Assembly: GCF_009811655.1 (NCBI RefSeq)
Contig: NZ_BGJX01000016.1
Coordinates: forward strand, 30,477 to 94,476
Source of the DNA: Methylosinus sp. Ce-a6
GTDB taxonomy: Bacteria; Pseudomonadota; Alphaproteobacteria; Rhizobiales; Beijerinckiaceae
Length of the DNA stretch: 64,000 nt
Direction: 5' to 3'
Shown: one piece after another, positions 43,392-52,871 of the stretch
Position numbering within the stretch: the first letter of the stretch is position 1
Layout: each line of letters starts with the position of its first letter
Notes under the pieces: generated by a model
Told to the model about the DNA's origin: nothing
Database searches by the model: none
Seen by the model: the letters and a program-made list of their open reading frames with translations, nothing else
Position numbers and translations under genes: made by a program

Positions 43392-46300
43392 ATGAGCGCG
43401 GATTTCCCGCGGATAAGTCACGCGATGAACGAGTTGAACCCGAATTTCGCGCAGAACGCGCCCATCGTCGAGGACGATGCCGCCGGGATCGATGCGGCCG
43501 CGACCGCGGAGCGGGCCGTGCTGCGCGGCGCCGCCATGCCACATCTGCTGCGCGACGAATTGCTCTGCGAGATTTTCGCCGCCCGCGTCGCGGCGACGCC
43601 CAATGCGCTCGCCATGGCGACCTTGGAGCGGCGCTTCACCTATCGCGAGGTCGATGTCGCGGCCTCGGCCATCGCCTGCGGCCTCGCGGCCCGCGACATC
43701 GGGCCGGGCGATGTGGTCGGCCTGTGGGCGGCGCGCGGCCCGGAGCTGCTGATCGCCCAGATCGCCATCGCCAAGACCGGCGCCGCCTGGCTGCCCTTCG
43801 ACGCCGACGCGCCTGTGGAGCGCATCGCCGTCTGCCTCGCCGACGCCGGCGCCAAAGCCCTGCTGACCTCGGCCGCCTTCGCCGTCAAGGCCGCTCCCGC
43901 CGTCCCCGTCGAGACGCTCGTCGACGCAAAGATCGCGGCGCCCGGCCGCGTCTGTCCCGATCCGCGCGCGCTCGGCGCCACGGGCGACCATCCGGCCTAT
44001 CTGATCTACACCTCCGGCTCGACGGGGACGCCCAAGGGCATCGTCGTCACCGCGCGCAACATCTGCCATTATCTGCGCTCGGCCAATGAGGTCTATCGGA
44101 TTTCCTCCTCCGATGTGGTGTTCCAGGGCGCCTCCGTCGCCTTCGACCTCTCCATGGAGGAGATCTGGATACCCTATCTCGCCGGCGCGTCGCTCTTCGT
44201 CGCCACGCCGCAGATCATCGGCGAGACCGAGGCGCTTCCGGACATTCTGGAGGAGGCCGGCGTCACCGTGCTCGACACTGTGCCGACGCTGCTCTCCGCC
44301 ATGCCGCGCGACATCGAGACGCTGAAGACGATCGTGCTCGGCGGCGAGGCCTGCCCGCCCTCGGTGGCGGAGCGCTGGACGCGCATCGGCCGCACCATCT
44401 TCAACAGCTACGGCCCCACCGAGGCGACCGTCGTCGCCACCGTCGCCGAGGTCTGGCCGAACGAGAAAGTGACGATCGGCAAGCCCATCCCCAATTACAG
44501 CTGCTATGTCGTCGATGAAAATCTCGCGCTGCTGCCGCCGGGAGTCGAGGGCGAGCTCTTGATCGGCGGGCCGGGCGTCGCGAAAGGATATCTGCGCCGC
44601 GACGAGCTGACGGCCGAGAAATTCATCGTCAACCCTTATCCTTCGGACGGCTCCGATCCGATCCTCTATCGATCCGGCGACGCGGTGGTCCTCGACGAGA
44701 CTGGCGACCTTCATTTCCGCGGCCGCATCGACGATCAGGTGAAGATCAGAGGCTTCCGCGTCGAGCTCGGCGAGATCGAATCGGCGCTCTCGCGCCTCGA
44801 CCATATTCGCCAGGCCGCCGTCGTGCTGCGCAACGAGAACGGGCTCGACGAATTGGTCGCCTTTCTCGTCGGCGCGACGGCGGTCGTGCCGGATCCGCGC
44901 GAATTGCGGGCGAAATTGCGCGAATTCTTGCCTTCCTACATGGTTCCGGCGCGTTTCGAGGTCGTCTCGGCGCTGCCGCGCCTCTCCTCCGGCAAGGTGG
45001 ACCGCAAGGCGTTGAAGCGGGCGCCGCTGACCGCCCCGCTCATCGACACGGAAGCGCAGGAAAATCCGCGCAGCGCGACAGAGGCGGTGCTGCTCGACGC
45101 GGCCAAGCGCGTGCTGCCGCCCGGCGCGATTCCCTTCGACGCCGATTTCTTCACCGAGCTCGGCGGCCATTCGCTGCTCGCCGCGCGTTTCGTCTCCGTG
45201 GTGCGCGAGACCGCCCATCTCTCGTCCATCACGCTGCAGGACCTCTACGCCGAGCGCACGCTGCGCGCCCTCGCCGCGCATCTCGACGGCAAGGCGTCGG
45301 CCGCCGCGCCCCAGCGCGATCTCTCCTTCGCGCCGCCGCCGCTGCTGCGGCGCTTCCTCTGCGGCCTCGCCCAGGCGGCGGCGCTGCCCTTCATCCTCGC
45401 CTTCGTCACCTCGCAGTGGCTCGGCGTCTTCGTCTCCTATCAGCTGCTCACCTCGCCGGACGCCAGCATTCTCGAGGAAGTGTTGGCGCTGCTCGGCGTC
45501 TATATGTGCATCAACATCGCCACAGTGGCGGTGTCGATCCTCGGCAAATGGCTGGTCATCGGCCGCACCCGGCCGGGGCGCTACCCGCTCTGGGGCGTCT
45601 ATTATTATCGCTGGTGGCTGGCGCAGCGCCTGATCGGCCTCACCCACGCCAAATGGTTCCAGTGCTCGCCCTTGATGCGCCTCTATCTCGCCGCGCTCGG
45701 CGCGAAGATCGGCGAGGACGCCATCATCGGCGAGTTGGACGTCGGCGCGATCGATCTCGTCAGCATTGGCGAGGGCGCGAGCCTCGGCTCCAAGCTGAAG
45801 CTCGCCAACGCCCGCGTCATCGGCGACGAGCTCGTCATCGGGACGATCGACATCGGCGCCGACGCCTATGTCGGGACGTCCTGCGTCATCGAGGAGAATG
45901 TCGTCATCGGCGAGGGCGCGGCGCTCGAGGACCTCACCTCCGTGCCCGCCGGCTCGCAGATCGGCGCCTATGAGATCTGGGACGGCTCGCCGGCGCGCTA
46001 CAAGGGCGAGGTCGACGCGAGCGCGCTCGATCCGCAATCGACCGCCTCCGCGCCGCGCCGGCTGGCGATGGGCTCTCTGTTCCTGGTCGTCGTGCTGGCT
46101 CTGCCGCCGCTCGGCCTCCTGCCGATCTTTCCGGCCTTCTGGGTGTTCGACCGCTTCGACAATTGGCTCGGCGCGAGCGACATCGACCACGCCTTTTATC
46201 TCGCCTCCATTCCGCTTTTCGCCTGGCCGACGGCTTTCGTGCTGGTGCTCGTCACCGTGGCCTTCATCGTCGCCTTCCGCTGGATCGTGCTGCCGCGCGT

Positions 46301-47519
46301 CTTTGAAGGGACCTATTCGGTCTGGTCCGGCTTCTATCTGCGCAAATGGGCGGTGGCGCTGGCGACGGAGGTGACGCTGGAGACGCTCTCCTCGCTCTTC
46401 GCCACGCTCTACATGCGCACATGGTACCGGCTGATGGGCGCGAAGATCGGCAAGGATTCGGAGATTTCGACCAATCTCTCCGGCCGCTACGATCTCGTCG
46501 AGATCGGCGAGAAATGCTTCATCGCCGACGAGGTGGTGCTCGGCGACGAGGACATGCGCCGCGGCTGGATGTATCTGAAGAAAGTGAAGACCGGCGCGCG
46601 CGTCTTCGTCGGCAATGACGCCGTGGTGCCGCCGGGCGCCGAGATTCCGAACGGCGCGCTCATCGGCATCAAATCCAAGCCGCCGCAAAACGGCGAGCTT
46701 TCGGAAGGCGACACCTGGTTCGGCTCGCCGCCGCTGAAGCTGCCGGTGCGCCAGACCTTCGACGGCGGCGGCTCGGCCTGGACCTATCAGCCGCCCTTCT
46801 GGAAGAAGGCCGTGCGCGCGGTCTATGAGGCGGTGAACGTCTCGCTGCCGACGATGCTGTTCATCACTTTCGGCACATGGGCGGTGGAGAGCTTCGGCCA
46901 GAAGCTGATCGACGGCGATTATTGGTCCGTGTTCTGGCTCTTCGTGCTCTCTTCGACGCTCATCTCGATCGGAATGACGCTCGTCGTGGTGGCGGTGAAA
47001 TGGCTGACCATGGGCCGCTACGAGCCGCAGGTGAAGCCCATGTGGTCCTTCTGGGCCATGCGCACGGAAGCCTGCGCCGTGCTCTATTGGGGCCTCGCCG
47101 GCAAGATCTTGCTCGAGCATTTGCGCGGCACGCCCTTCCTGCCCTGGATGCTGCGCCTGTTCGGCTCGAAATTCGGCAAGGGCGTGTTCATGGACATGAC
47201 CGACATCACCGAGTTCGACTGTGTGAGCGTCGGCGACTATTGCGCCCTCAACCAGGTCGCGGCGCTGCAGACGCATCTCTACGAGGACCGCGTGATGAAG
47301 GTCGGCCGCGTCGAGATCGGCCGCGGCGTGACCATCGGCGCCGGCTCCACCGTGCTCTATGACACGCATGTCGGCGATTTCGCCCGGCTCGGCCCGCTCA
47401 CAGTGGTGATGAAGGGCGAGACGATTCCCGCGCATTCGGAATGGGTGGGGGCGCCGGCCGAGCCGGCCGGAACGGCGGTCGCCGTCTCGGAGCCTCGGCG
47501 CGAGAGCAAGGCGGCGTGA
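43392..47519 (+). CDS. Pls/PosA-type non-ribosomal peptide synthetase (membrane poly-amino-acid synthetase-like)
   Basis: A 1375-residue single-module enzyme. The adenylation domain (about 60-560) has IYTSGSTGTPKG near 205, FDLSMEE at 251-257 with the Asp that contacts an alpha-amino group, NSYGPTEATV at 338, and DDQVKIRGFRVELGEIE. The carrier domain has LGGHSLLAARF with Ser594 for phosphopantetheine. The rest is about six membrane helices alternating with three LbH-like hexapeptide-type domains (GEDAIIGELDVGAID, KDSEISTNLSG, KGVFMDMTDITEFD). This is the layout of epsilon-poly-L-lysine synthetase, which builds an isopeptide-linked homopolymer at the membrane. The amino acid used is not known. 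A start at 43425 is also possible. Confidence 0.88.
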   Translation: MSADFPRISHAMNELNPNFAQNAPIVEDDAAGIDAAATAERAVLRGAAMPHLLRDELLCEIFAARVAATPNALAMATLERRFTYREVDVAASAIACGLAARDIGPGDVVGLWAARGPELLIAQIAIAKTGAAWLPFDADAPVERIAVCLADAGAKALLTSAAFAVKAAPAVPVETLVDAKIAAPGRVCPDPRALGATGDHPAYLIYTSGSTGTPKGIVVTARNICHYLRSANEVYRISSSDVVFQGASVAFDLSMEEIWIPYLAGASLFVATPQIIGETEALPDILEEAGVTVLDTVPTLLSAMPRDIETLKTIVLGGEACPPSVAERWTRIGRTIFNSYGPTEATVVATVAEVWPNEKVTIGKPIPNYSCYVVDENLALLPPGVEGELLIGGPGVAKGYLRRDELTAEKFIVNPYPSDGSDPILYRSGDAVVLDETGDLHFRGRIDDQVKIRGFRVELGEIESALSRLDHIRQAAVVLRNENGLDELVAFLVGATAVVPDPRELRAKLREFLPSYMVPARFEVVSALPRLSSGKVDRKALKRAPLTAPLIDTEAQENPRSATEAVLLDAAKRVLPPGAIPFDADFFTELGGHSLLAARFVSVVRETAHLSSITLQDLYAERTLRALAAHLDGKASAAAPQRDLSFAPPPLLRRFLCGLAQAAALPFILAFVTSQWLGVFVSYQLLTSPDASILEEVLALLGVYMCINIATVAVSILGKWLVIGRTRPGRYPLWGVYYYRWWLAQRLIGLTHAKWFQCSPLMRLYLAALGAKIGEDAIIGELDVGAIDLVSIGEGASLGSKLKLANARVIGDELVIGTIDIGADAYVGTSCVIEENVVIGEGAALEDLTSVPAGSQIGAYEIWDGSPARYKGEVDASALDPQSTASAPRRLAMGSLFLVVVLALPPLGLLPIFPAFWVFDRFDNWLGASDIDHAFYLASIPLFAWPTAFVLVLVTVAFIVAFRWIVLPRVFEGTYSVWSGFYLRKWAVALATEVTLETLSSLFATLYMRTWYRLMGAKIGKDSEISTNLSGRYDLVEIGEKCFIADEVVLGDEDMRRGWMYLKKVKTGARVFVGNDAVVPPGAEIPNGALIGIKSKPPQNGELSEGDTWFGSPPLKLPVRQTFDGGGSAWTYQPPFWKKAVRAVYEAVNVSLPTMLFITFGTWAVESFGQKLIDGDYWSVFWLFVLSSTLISIGMTLVVVAVKWLTMGRYEPQVKPMWSFWAMRTEACAVLYWGLAGKILLEHLRGTPFLPWMLRLFGSKFGKGVFMDMTDITEFDCVSVGDYCALNQVAALQTHLYEDRVMKVGRVEIGRGVTIGAGSTVLYDTHVGDFARLGPLTVVMKGETIPAHSEWVGAPAEPAGTAVAVSEPRRESKAA

Positions 47520-47532
47520 AGCTGCGCATCGA

Positions 47533-47550
47533 GCGAGCCTGAAGGCTCGC
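47533..47550. repeat. TGAA-loop palindrome, copy 2
   Basis: GCGAGCCTGAAGGCTCGC, identical in its core to 12566-12593 and the copies within 61181-61238. It lies between the stops of the convergent NRPS and DinB genes. Confidence 0.8.
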
Positions 47551-47562
47551 ATCGAATCCGCC

Positions 47563-48057
47563 TCACATGAAAATCAGATCGGTGTCCTGCGGCCGCGCGC
47601 CGGCCGCGGTCAGCATCGCATGGACCTGTCCGCGATGATGGGTCTGGTGGTTGAAGATATGGACGACGACGAGCTGGCGCGGCTTGACGACATGCGCCTG
47701 CAGCGCGCCCGAATACCAGGAGAAATCGCCGTCGAGCGCGGCGTCGTTCAGCGCATCCGCCCAGGCGATCAGCCGCGCGTCCATGGCCGCGCGCTCCGGC
47801 TTCAATGCCGCCCAATCAGCGCGAAAAAAAGCCGAATCTTTCAAAGAGACATTCGGATTCGCGCCCCCGGCGATGCGGCTCATCCACATCGCATCGGCCC
47901 AGAGCAAATGGCTCAGCGTGCCGTGGATCGACTTGAAGAAGGCCCCGCGATCGGCGCGCCGCGCCTCGTCGGAGAGCGTGTCGGCCGCCGCATAGAGGCT
48001 CTCGTTCTGCCAGGCGTTGTAGCGCGCCATTTTCTGCGCGAAGGCGGGGGTGATCAT
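47563..48057 (-). CDS. DinB family protein
   Basis: A 164-residue four-helix bundle protein. The metal-site histidines of the DinB/YfiT fold are seen in IHGTLSHLLWADAMW and the late HIFNHQTHHRGQ. Members are often metal-dependent thiol transferases, but this one has no assigned substrate. The ribosome site GGAAGAGAG precedes the ATG. Convergent with the NRPS gene. No link to it is evident beyond position. Confidence 0.9.
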   Translation of the reverse strand: MITPAFAQKMARYNAWQNESLYAAADTLSDEARRADRGAFFKSIHGTLSHLLWADAMWMSRIAGGANPNVSLKDSAFFRADWAALKPERAAMDARLIAWADALNDAALDGDFSWYSGALQAHVVKPRQLVVVHIFNHQTHHRGQVHAMLTAAGARPQDTDLIFM

Positions 48058-48232
48058 TGCTTTTTCTCTCTTCCGTAAAGAATATTCTATTCGTTTCGAT
48101 CCGGGAAAGTAGAAGAATTTCCGTGATATGTATCATGATGAAACACGATGCTTGACTCCCTCCTTTTTTGTATCAAACTCCGATATTGCCGCCAAAAACA
48201 CTCTTGGGGCCAAAAACGATCAGGAGGAGAAA

Positions 48233-48319
48233 ATGGAGGGTATGCTCATTCCCGCGATCATGCTTTTCGCCACGATCGCCGGCTTGCTGGTCATGGCGCG
48301 AATGGCGTCCAAATCCTAA
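48233..48319 (+). CDS. 28-residue membrane protein
   Basis: A 28-codon gene with a textbook ribosome site (AGGAGGAGAAA) directly before the ATG. It has one hydrophobic helix (LIPAIMLFATIAGLLVMA) and a short basic end (RMASKS). A strong terminator at 48352-48378 follows. These three features together make it very likely expressed. Function unknown; small proteins like this often regulate a membrane enzyme. Confidence 0.65.
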   Translation: MEGMLIPAIMLFATIAGLLVMARMASKS

Positions 48320-48351
48320 AAGTGTCGGTCCTACTGGTTCGTCGGAACAGG

Positions 48352-48378
48352 GCCCGGTCCGAATGGACCGGGCTTTTT
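48352..48378 (+). terminator. Rho-independent terminator after the 28-residue gene
   Basis: A perfect 9-bp stem (GCCCGGTCC at 48352-48360, GGACCGGGC at 48365-48373) with a GAAT loop, then TTTTT. Confidence 0.9.
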
Positions 48379-48543
48379 GGTTTTCGCCCATCTCGCTCAG
48401 GCCGCCTGCCTGCCTGGAAGGACAAGCTGCGCTGGCTCGGACCGCGCGGCATTTTCCGAAAGCGCCAGTCCATCATCCGGGCATGGCGCGAGCGCCGGCG
48501 GCGTCCGAATTGACCAGGCCGGATTTGCTCCATACAAGAACCC

Positions 48544-49629
48544 ATGTCCCACAACAGCTTCGGCCATCTCTTCCGCATCACGACTTTCGGCGAGAGCCAT
48601 GGGCCGGCGCTCGGCGTCGTCGTCGACGGCTGCCCGCCGGGGCTGGAACTGACCGAGGCCGACATTCAGGTCTTTCTCGACAAGCGCCGCCCCGGCCAAT
48701 CGCGCTTCACCACGCAGCGGCAGGAGCCGGATGCGGTGAAAATCCTCTCCGGCGTGTTCACCGACGCAGCGGGCCGGCAGGTGACGACCGGAACGCCGAT
48801 CGCGCTTCTCATCGAGAACACGGACCAGCGTTCCAAGGACTATGGCGATATCGCCGAGAAATATCGCCCCGGCCATGCCGATTACGCCTATGACGCGAAA
48901 TATGGAATTCGCGACTATCGCGGCGGCGGGCGCTCCTCGGCGCGCGAGACCGCCGCTCGCGTCGCCGCCGGCGCCGTGGCGCGCAAGGTGCTGCCCGGCG
49001 TCACGATCCGCGGCGCGCTGGTGCAGATCGGGCCGCATAAAATCGACCGCGCCCGCTTCGACTGGGCGGAGGCGGAGAAGAACCAGCTCTTCTGTCCGGA
49101 TGTGGAGGCGGCGAAGCTCTGGGCCGATTATCTCGACGGCGTGCGCAAATCGGGCTCGTCGATCGGCGCGGTCATAGAGATCGTGGCGGAGGGCGTTCCC
49201 GCCGGCTGGGGCGCGCCCATCTATGGCAAGCTCGACTCCGATCTCGCCAGCGCCCTCATGTCGATCAACGCCGTCAAGGGCGTCGAGGTCGGCGCCGGCT
49301 TTGCGGCGGCCGAGCTCTCCGGCGAAGCCAACGCCGACGAGATGCGCGCCGGGCCGGACGGAAAGCCCGAGTTTCTCTCCAATCAGGCCGGCGGCGTGCT
49401 CGGCGGCATTTCGACAGGCCAGCCGATCGTCGCGCGTTTCGCGGTGAAGCCGACGTCGTCGATCCTGACGCCGCGGCGAACGATCGACCGCAAGGGCAAT
49501 GAGACGGAGATCGTCACCAAGGGCCGCCACGACCCTTGCGTCGGCATACGCGCCGTGCCGGTGGGCGAGGCGATGATGGCCATCGTGCTGGCGGACCATT
49601 TCTTGCGGCATAGGGGGCAGGTGGGATAG
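48544..49629 (+). CDS. aroC: Chorismate synthase
   Basis: A 361-residue enzyme for the last step of the shikimate pathway, EPSP to chorismate, needing reduced flavin. Conserved marks are [15 protein letters not shown] at the N-terminus, [20 protein letters not shown] (in part), [15 protein letters not shown], and [17 protein letters not shown] near the end. Length and ends match the family. It is followed by an AT-rich islet. Confidence 0.97.
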   Translation: MSHNSFGHLFRITTFGESHGPALGVVVDGCPPGLELTEADIQVFLDKRRPGQSRFTTQRQEPDAVKILSGVFTDAAGRQVTTGTPIALLIENTDQRSKDYGDIAEKYRPGHADYAYDAKYGIRDYRGGGRSSARETAARVAAGAVARKVLPGVTIRGALVQIGPHKIDRARFDWAEAEKNQLFCPDVEAAKLWADYLDGVRKSGSSIGAVIEIVAEGVPAGWGAPIYGKLDSDLASALMSINAVKGVEVGAGFAAAELSGEANADEMRAGPDGKPEFLSNQAGGVLGGISTGQPIVARFAVKPTSSILTPRRTIDRKGNETEIVTKGRHDPCVGIRAVPVGEAMMAIVLADHFLRHRGQVG

Positions 49630-49714
49630 GCGCGCATATTTGCGTGCATAATTTAAGATTGAAAATCGGAATGCCAAGGCGCAGAGTGGGCACTCGCGAT
49701 TCTGAGGATTGCCA

Positions 49715-50317
49715 ATGCCTACGCCCGACCTAGAACTTGTCCGAACGGTGCTTACAAAAAACGACCGTGACATTGCTTGCCGCGACGCCGTTGAATCTGC
49801 TTGGTCGACCGTAAAGGAGCACCCGGACTTGCCGTGGTGGCGCCGAAAGTCGACGCGCGCGGCGCTGATGTGGGAGCATTCTGTCGACAACGCAATTTCT
49901 CGTTTGGGGGATGATCCTGGTATCCAAGTGGTTCGTCATCACGATACATCGTCTTTTGTCGTAGATGATAAGGTTTTGTTGCGATTCAAGAAGGCTAGTA
50001 TCCAGCTATATACATCGAATTATCCAACATTTCTCGCGACCCTTTTCCATAGCCACGACGCAGATTTATTTGGATACGAAGGATTGCATAGAGTGGAAGT
50101 CGCTCACGTTTTTAACCAGTTTGAAACAGGGCTTGATTGGATAGGAGTAGTCGCTCGCGAGGGGCGCGACATTCTGTGGCATTACGAAATCGGTAGAGAT
50201 GGCGCGCAGATCGAGCGTCTTCCGATTCCGGAACCGCTCGCGCCGGCCGGTGACCGGGTGCTGCGTCCACATGTGCAGGGAACAAACGAAAAGTTCGACG
50301 ATAAGGGCAACGAATAA
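49715..50317 (+). CDS. Unknown protein paired with an XRE-ImmA gene
   Basis: A 200-residue protein starting at ATG 49715 with GAGG at seven bases. It has WWRRKSTRAALMWEHSVDNA, then VVRHHDTSSFVVDDKVLLRFKKA (in part), a beta-rich centre and FQFETGLDWIGVV-like FNQFETGLDWIGVVAREG. No enzyme family is recognised. It ends exactly one base before the ATG of the XRE-ImmA gene, so the two act together. My recollection is that proteins of this kind are found repeatedly just before ImmA genes. Low GC content compared with aroC suggests recent transfer. A toxin or effector is plausible but unproven. Confidence 0.65.
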   Translation: MPTPDLELVRTVLTKNDRDIACRDAVESAWSTVKEHPDLPWWRRKSTRAALMWEHSVDNAISRLGDDPGIQVVRHHDTSSFVVDDKVLLRFKKASIQLYTSNYPTFLATLFHSHDADLFGYEGLHRVEVAHVFNQFETGLDWIGVVAREGRDILWHYEIGRDGAQIERLPIPEPLAPAGDRVLRPHVQGTNEKFDDKGNE

Positions 50318-51400
50318 ATGCGCGAGGTCTTCAATCCAGCGCTGCTTTTGCTCGCTCGGCAATATAGAGGCGCGAGCCAGCAACAGGTTGCGAAAGACGC
50401 CGGCCTAAATCAGGGTCATTATTCCCGTATTGAAAATGACTTGTTGCCAGATGGACCTTCGCAAGAGAGCATAGAGCGTGTCGCGTCCGCTCTGAAGTTT
50501 CCGCCATCCTTTTTCTTCCAACCGGACGGGCTGTCTGGTCTGCCGTTGAGCGTTCATCCGATGAACCGTAAGAAGGAGGCCGTTGGAGAGCGTCTATTGA
50601 AGCAGATTCATGCTGAACTCAATATTCGCCTCATTCATCTTCGTCGATACCTGAGAGCGGCAGACATTCAACCGGATATTCCACTGCCTTTCATAGACGT
50701 GGACGAAGGTGGTGGACCGCAAGAAATTGCGCGAACCTTGCGAAGGGCTTGGCTGATCCCTGACGGTCCGATCGCCAACCTCACAGACTACTGTGAACGC
50801 GCTGGAATTCTGGTCATTTGGAGCGACTTGGCAAAAGGCGTCGACGGTGTCACGATGGTTGTGCGCGATCTGCCACCATGCATTTTTCTCAATCGACATT
50901 CGCCCGCTGACCGTATGCGCTTTTCACTCGCGCATGAGTTGGGCCACGTGATAATGCATAGAATTCCTAGTGACAACATTGAAGAAGAAGCGAACGCGTT
51001 TGCGGGTGAGTTGCTCGTCCCTGAAAAACAATTTCGTAAATCCTTGATAGGTCAAAAAGTATCGCTGGAATGGCTTGCTAGACAAAAGGCCTATCATCGC
51101 GCTTCAATGGCTTTTCTACTATTTAAGGCCAGTGCAGTAGGAGCCTTAACACGGCATCAAAGTGAATATCTATGGAAAAAGCTATCTGCGCTGGGATGGA
51201 GAACCCGCGAACCTGCAGAAACTGAGTTCGAGCACGAACTCCCGTCGGTTTTCCCTCGACTTGTGAGGCACCACTGCGACGACCTAAAATATGATATCGA
51301 GACGCTGGAGGCGTTATTAAATACAAAATCCGATGATATTAGGAAGATGTACGGATCGTATCTCGGGCGTGTCAATTCAAGACTATACGTCGTTAGATGA
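50318..51400 (+). CDS. XRE regulator fused to ImmA/IrrE peptidase
   Basis: A 360-residue protein with an XRE helix-turn-helix at about 8-62 (QQQVAKDAGLNQGHYSRIE) and an ImmA/IrrE zinc peptidase domain with HELGH at 206-210 and EEEANAFAGELLVPE as third-ligand helix. It resembles ImmA-type proteins that cut a repressor or control a paired toxin. It is a different protein from the one at 23965-25125 and belongs to a two-gene module with 49715-50317. Low-GC islet between aroC and the second deacetylase gene. Confidence 0.87.
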   Translation: MREVFNPALLLLARQYRGASQQQVAKDAGLNQGHYSRIENDLLPDGPSQESIERVASALKFPPSFFFQPDGLSGLPLSVHPMNRKKEAVGERLLKQIHAELNIRLIHLRRYLRAADIQPDIPLPFIDVDEGGGPQEIARTLRRAWLIPDGPIANLTDYCERAGILVIWSDLAKGVDGVTMVVRDLPPCIFLNRHSPADRMRFSLAHELGHVIMHRIPSDNIEEEANAFAGELLVPEKQFRKSLIGQKVSLEWLARQKAYHRASMAFLLFKASAVGALTRHQSEYLWKKLSALGWRTREPAETEFEHELPSVFPRLVRHHCDDLKYDIETLEALLNTKSDDIRKMYGSYLGRVNSRLYVVR

Positions 51401-51464
51401 CGTCAAAGTGTTTGGTAAGATTGAAGTAACACGTAGAAGGCTAATAGGAGTAGCTTCCGCTTCT

Positions 51465-52442
51465 ATGATAGTGGGCGTCAAGGGCTCGATTTGCGCTCGA
51501 GTTGTAACATCGCCGGCGACTCTCCTCGTCACCCACGCCTCCGGCCTCGCGCATGAGGTCGGCCCCGGCCGGCCCGATCAGCCGGAGCGCCTTCGCGCCA
51601 TCGCCGCCGCGCTGAACGCGGATCGCTTCGCCGCCCTGCGCCGCGCCGAGGCGCCGGCCGCGTCGCGCGAGGCGATCCTCGCCGTCCATGCGCCGTCTCT
51701 GCTGGAGCGTCTGGAGAAAGCCGCGCCGCGAAGCGGTCTCGCCGCTCTTGGCCCGGATATGGTGATGAGCCCCGGCTCGCTCGAGGCCGCGCTGCGCGCC
51801 GCCGGCGCCGCGACCTTCGCCGTCGACGAAGTGATGCGCAGAGGCGCCCGCAACGCGTTCGTCGCCATGCGCCCGCCCGGCCATCACGCGACGCGCGAGA
51901 ACGCCATGGGCTTCTGCTTTTTCAACAACGCCGCCATCGCCGCGCGCCACGCCATCGCCGCGCATGGCGCAGAGCGCGTCGCCATCGTCGATTTCGACGT
52001 GCATCACGGCAATGGGCTGCAGGAGATTTTCTGGTCGGACAGAAACGTCCTCTATTGCTCCTCGCATCAGTCGCCGCACTATCCCTTCACCGGCGCCGCC
52101 GGCGAGCGTGGCGAGCATGACAACATCGTCAACGTCCCGCTCGCCAAAGGCTCCGGCGGCGCGGAGTTCGCACAGGCTTGGACGGAGGCGATTCTCCCCC
52201 GCGTCATCGATTTTCGGCCGGACATCCTCCTCATTTGCGCCGGTTTCGACGGGCATTTGCACGATCCTCTCGGCGGGCTGCGCCTGCAACGCCAGCATTT
52301 CGCCGAGCTCACGCTGCGCCTCGCAGAGATCGCCGCGCGCCGCACGGACGGGCGCATCGTCTCGCTGCTCGAGGGCGGCTATCGGCCGGACGACCTCGCC
52401 GCCTGCGTCGCTGCTCATGTCGGCGCGCTGATGGGGGCTTGA
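51465..52442 (+). CDS. Histone deacetylase family protein, paralog 2
   Basis: A 325-residue protein very like the one at 39210-40142: LLVTHASGLAHEVGPGRPDQ at the start of the fold, MRPPGHHA, IVDFDVHHGNGLQ, ICAGFDGHLHDPLGG and SLLEGGYRPDD are all shared or near-shared. The annotated start (ATG 51465) gives about 18 extra residues that lie in the AT-rich islet and are not family-like, so the native start may have been displaced by insertion of the XRE-ImmA module. Confidence 0.85.
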   Translation: MIVGVKGSICARVVTSPATLLVTHASGLAHEVGPGRPDQPERLRAIAAALNADRFAALRRAEAPAASREAILAVHAPSLLERLEKAAPRSGLAALGPDMVMSPGSLEAALRAAGAATFAVDEVMRRGARNAFVAMRPPGHHATRENAMGFCFFNNAAIAARHAIAAHGAERVAIVDFDVHHGNGLQEIFWSDRNVLYCSSHQSPHYPFTGAAGERGEHDNIVNVPLAKGSGGAEFAQAWTEAILPRVIDFRPDILLICAGFDGHLHDPLGGLRLQRQHFAELTLRLAEIAARRTDGRIVSLLEGGYRPDDLAACVAAHVGALMGA

Positions 52443-52548
52443 GGCCTTCCCCGCCCGGCGCGTGCGCGGGCGCACATCCGAGAGAAGCGCGATCATGGCA
52501 TCACGGCCATAGAGACGCCGTGGGAAAAATTCGTAAAGGGAGCGAACA

Positions 52549-52860
52549 ATGGACTTCGGCAGAAACGAATGGAGCGAAGCCCGCGCGCATATGATCGGCA
52601 AGCGCGCGCTCATCGGCCTCACCCGCGTGACGCCGCATGGCAAGGTGCTGCGCCAGATGTTCGGCACGATCGCCGCGATCGACAGAAACGGCGTCGACAT
52701 AGAGCTCGAAGGCAAGGACGCCGGCCGCACCATGCGTCTGCCGCCCGATCTCGGCCGCTTCCGCACCGCGGGGCCCGGCGATTATCTGCTCTGGGAGACG
52801 GGCGAGATTCTCGCCGATCCGGATTTCGTCGGCGCTTTCACGGTCAACGAAGCGGCTTGA
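52549..52860 (+). CDS. Conserved hypothetical protein of 103 residues
   Basis: A 103-residue acidic protein with RALIGLTRVTPHGKVLRQMF and a beta-rich FGTIAAIDRNGVDIELEGKD segment (in part), resembling a small SH3- or OB-like barrel. AAAGGGAG precedes the ATG at eight bases. No name known. It stands alone between the deacetylase and the convergent glycosidase gene. Confidence 0.7.
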   Translation: MDFGRNEWSEARAHMIGKRALIGLTRVTPHGKVLRQMFGTIAAIDRNGVDIELEGKDAGRTMRLPPDLGRFRTAGPGDYLLWETGEILADPDFVGAFTVNEAA

Positions 52861-52871
52861 AGCCGCGGGCG

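Noticed and set aside
43383..47552. A 1389-codon minus-strand open frame opposite the NRPS gene
   Set aside because: Arg/His/Asp-rich composition without any domain; it is the antisense shadow of the high-GC NRPS frame.
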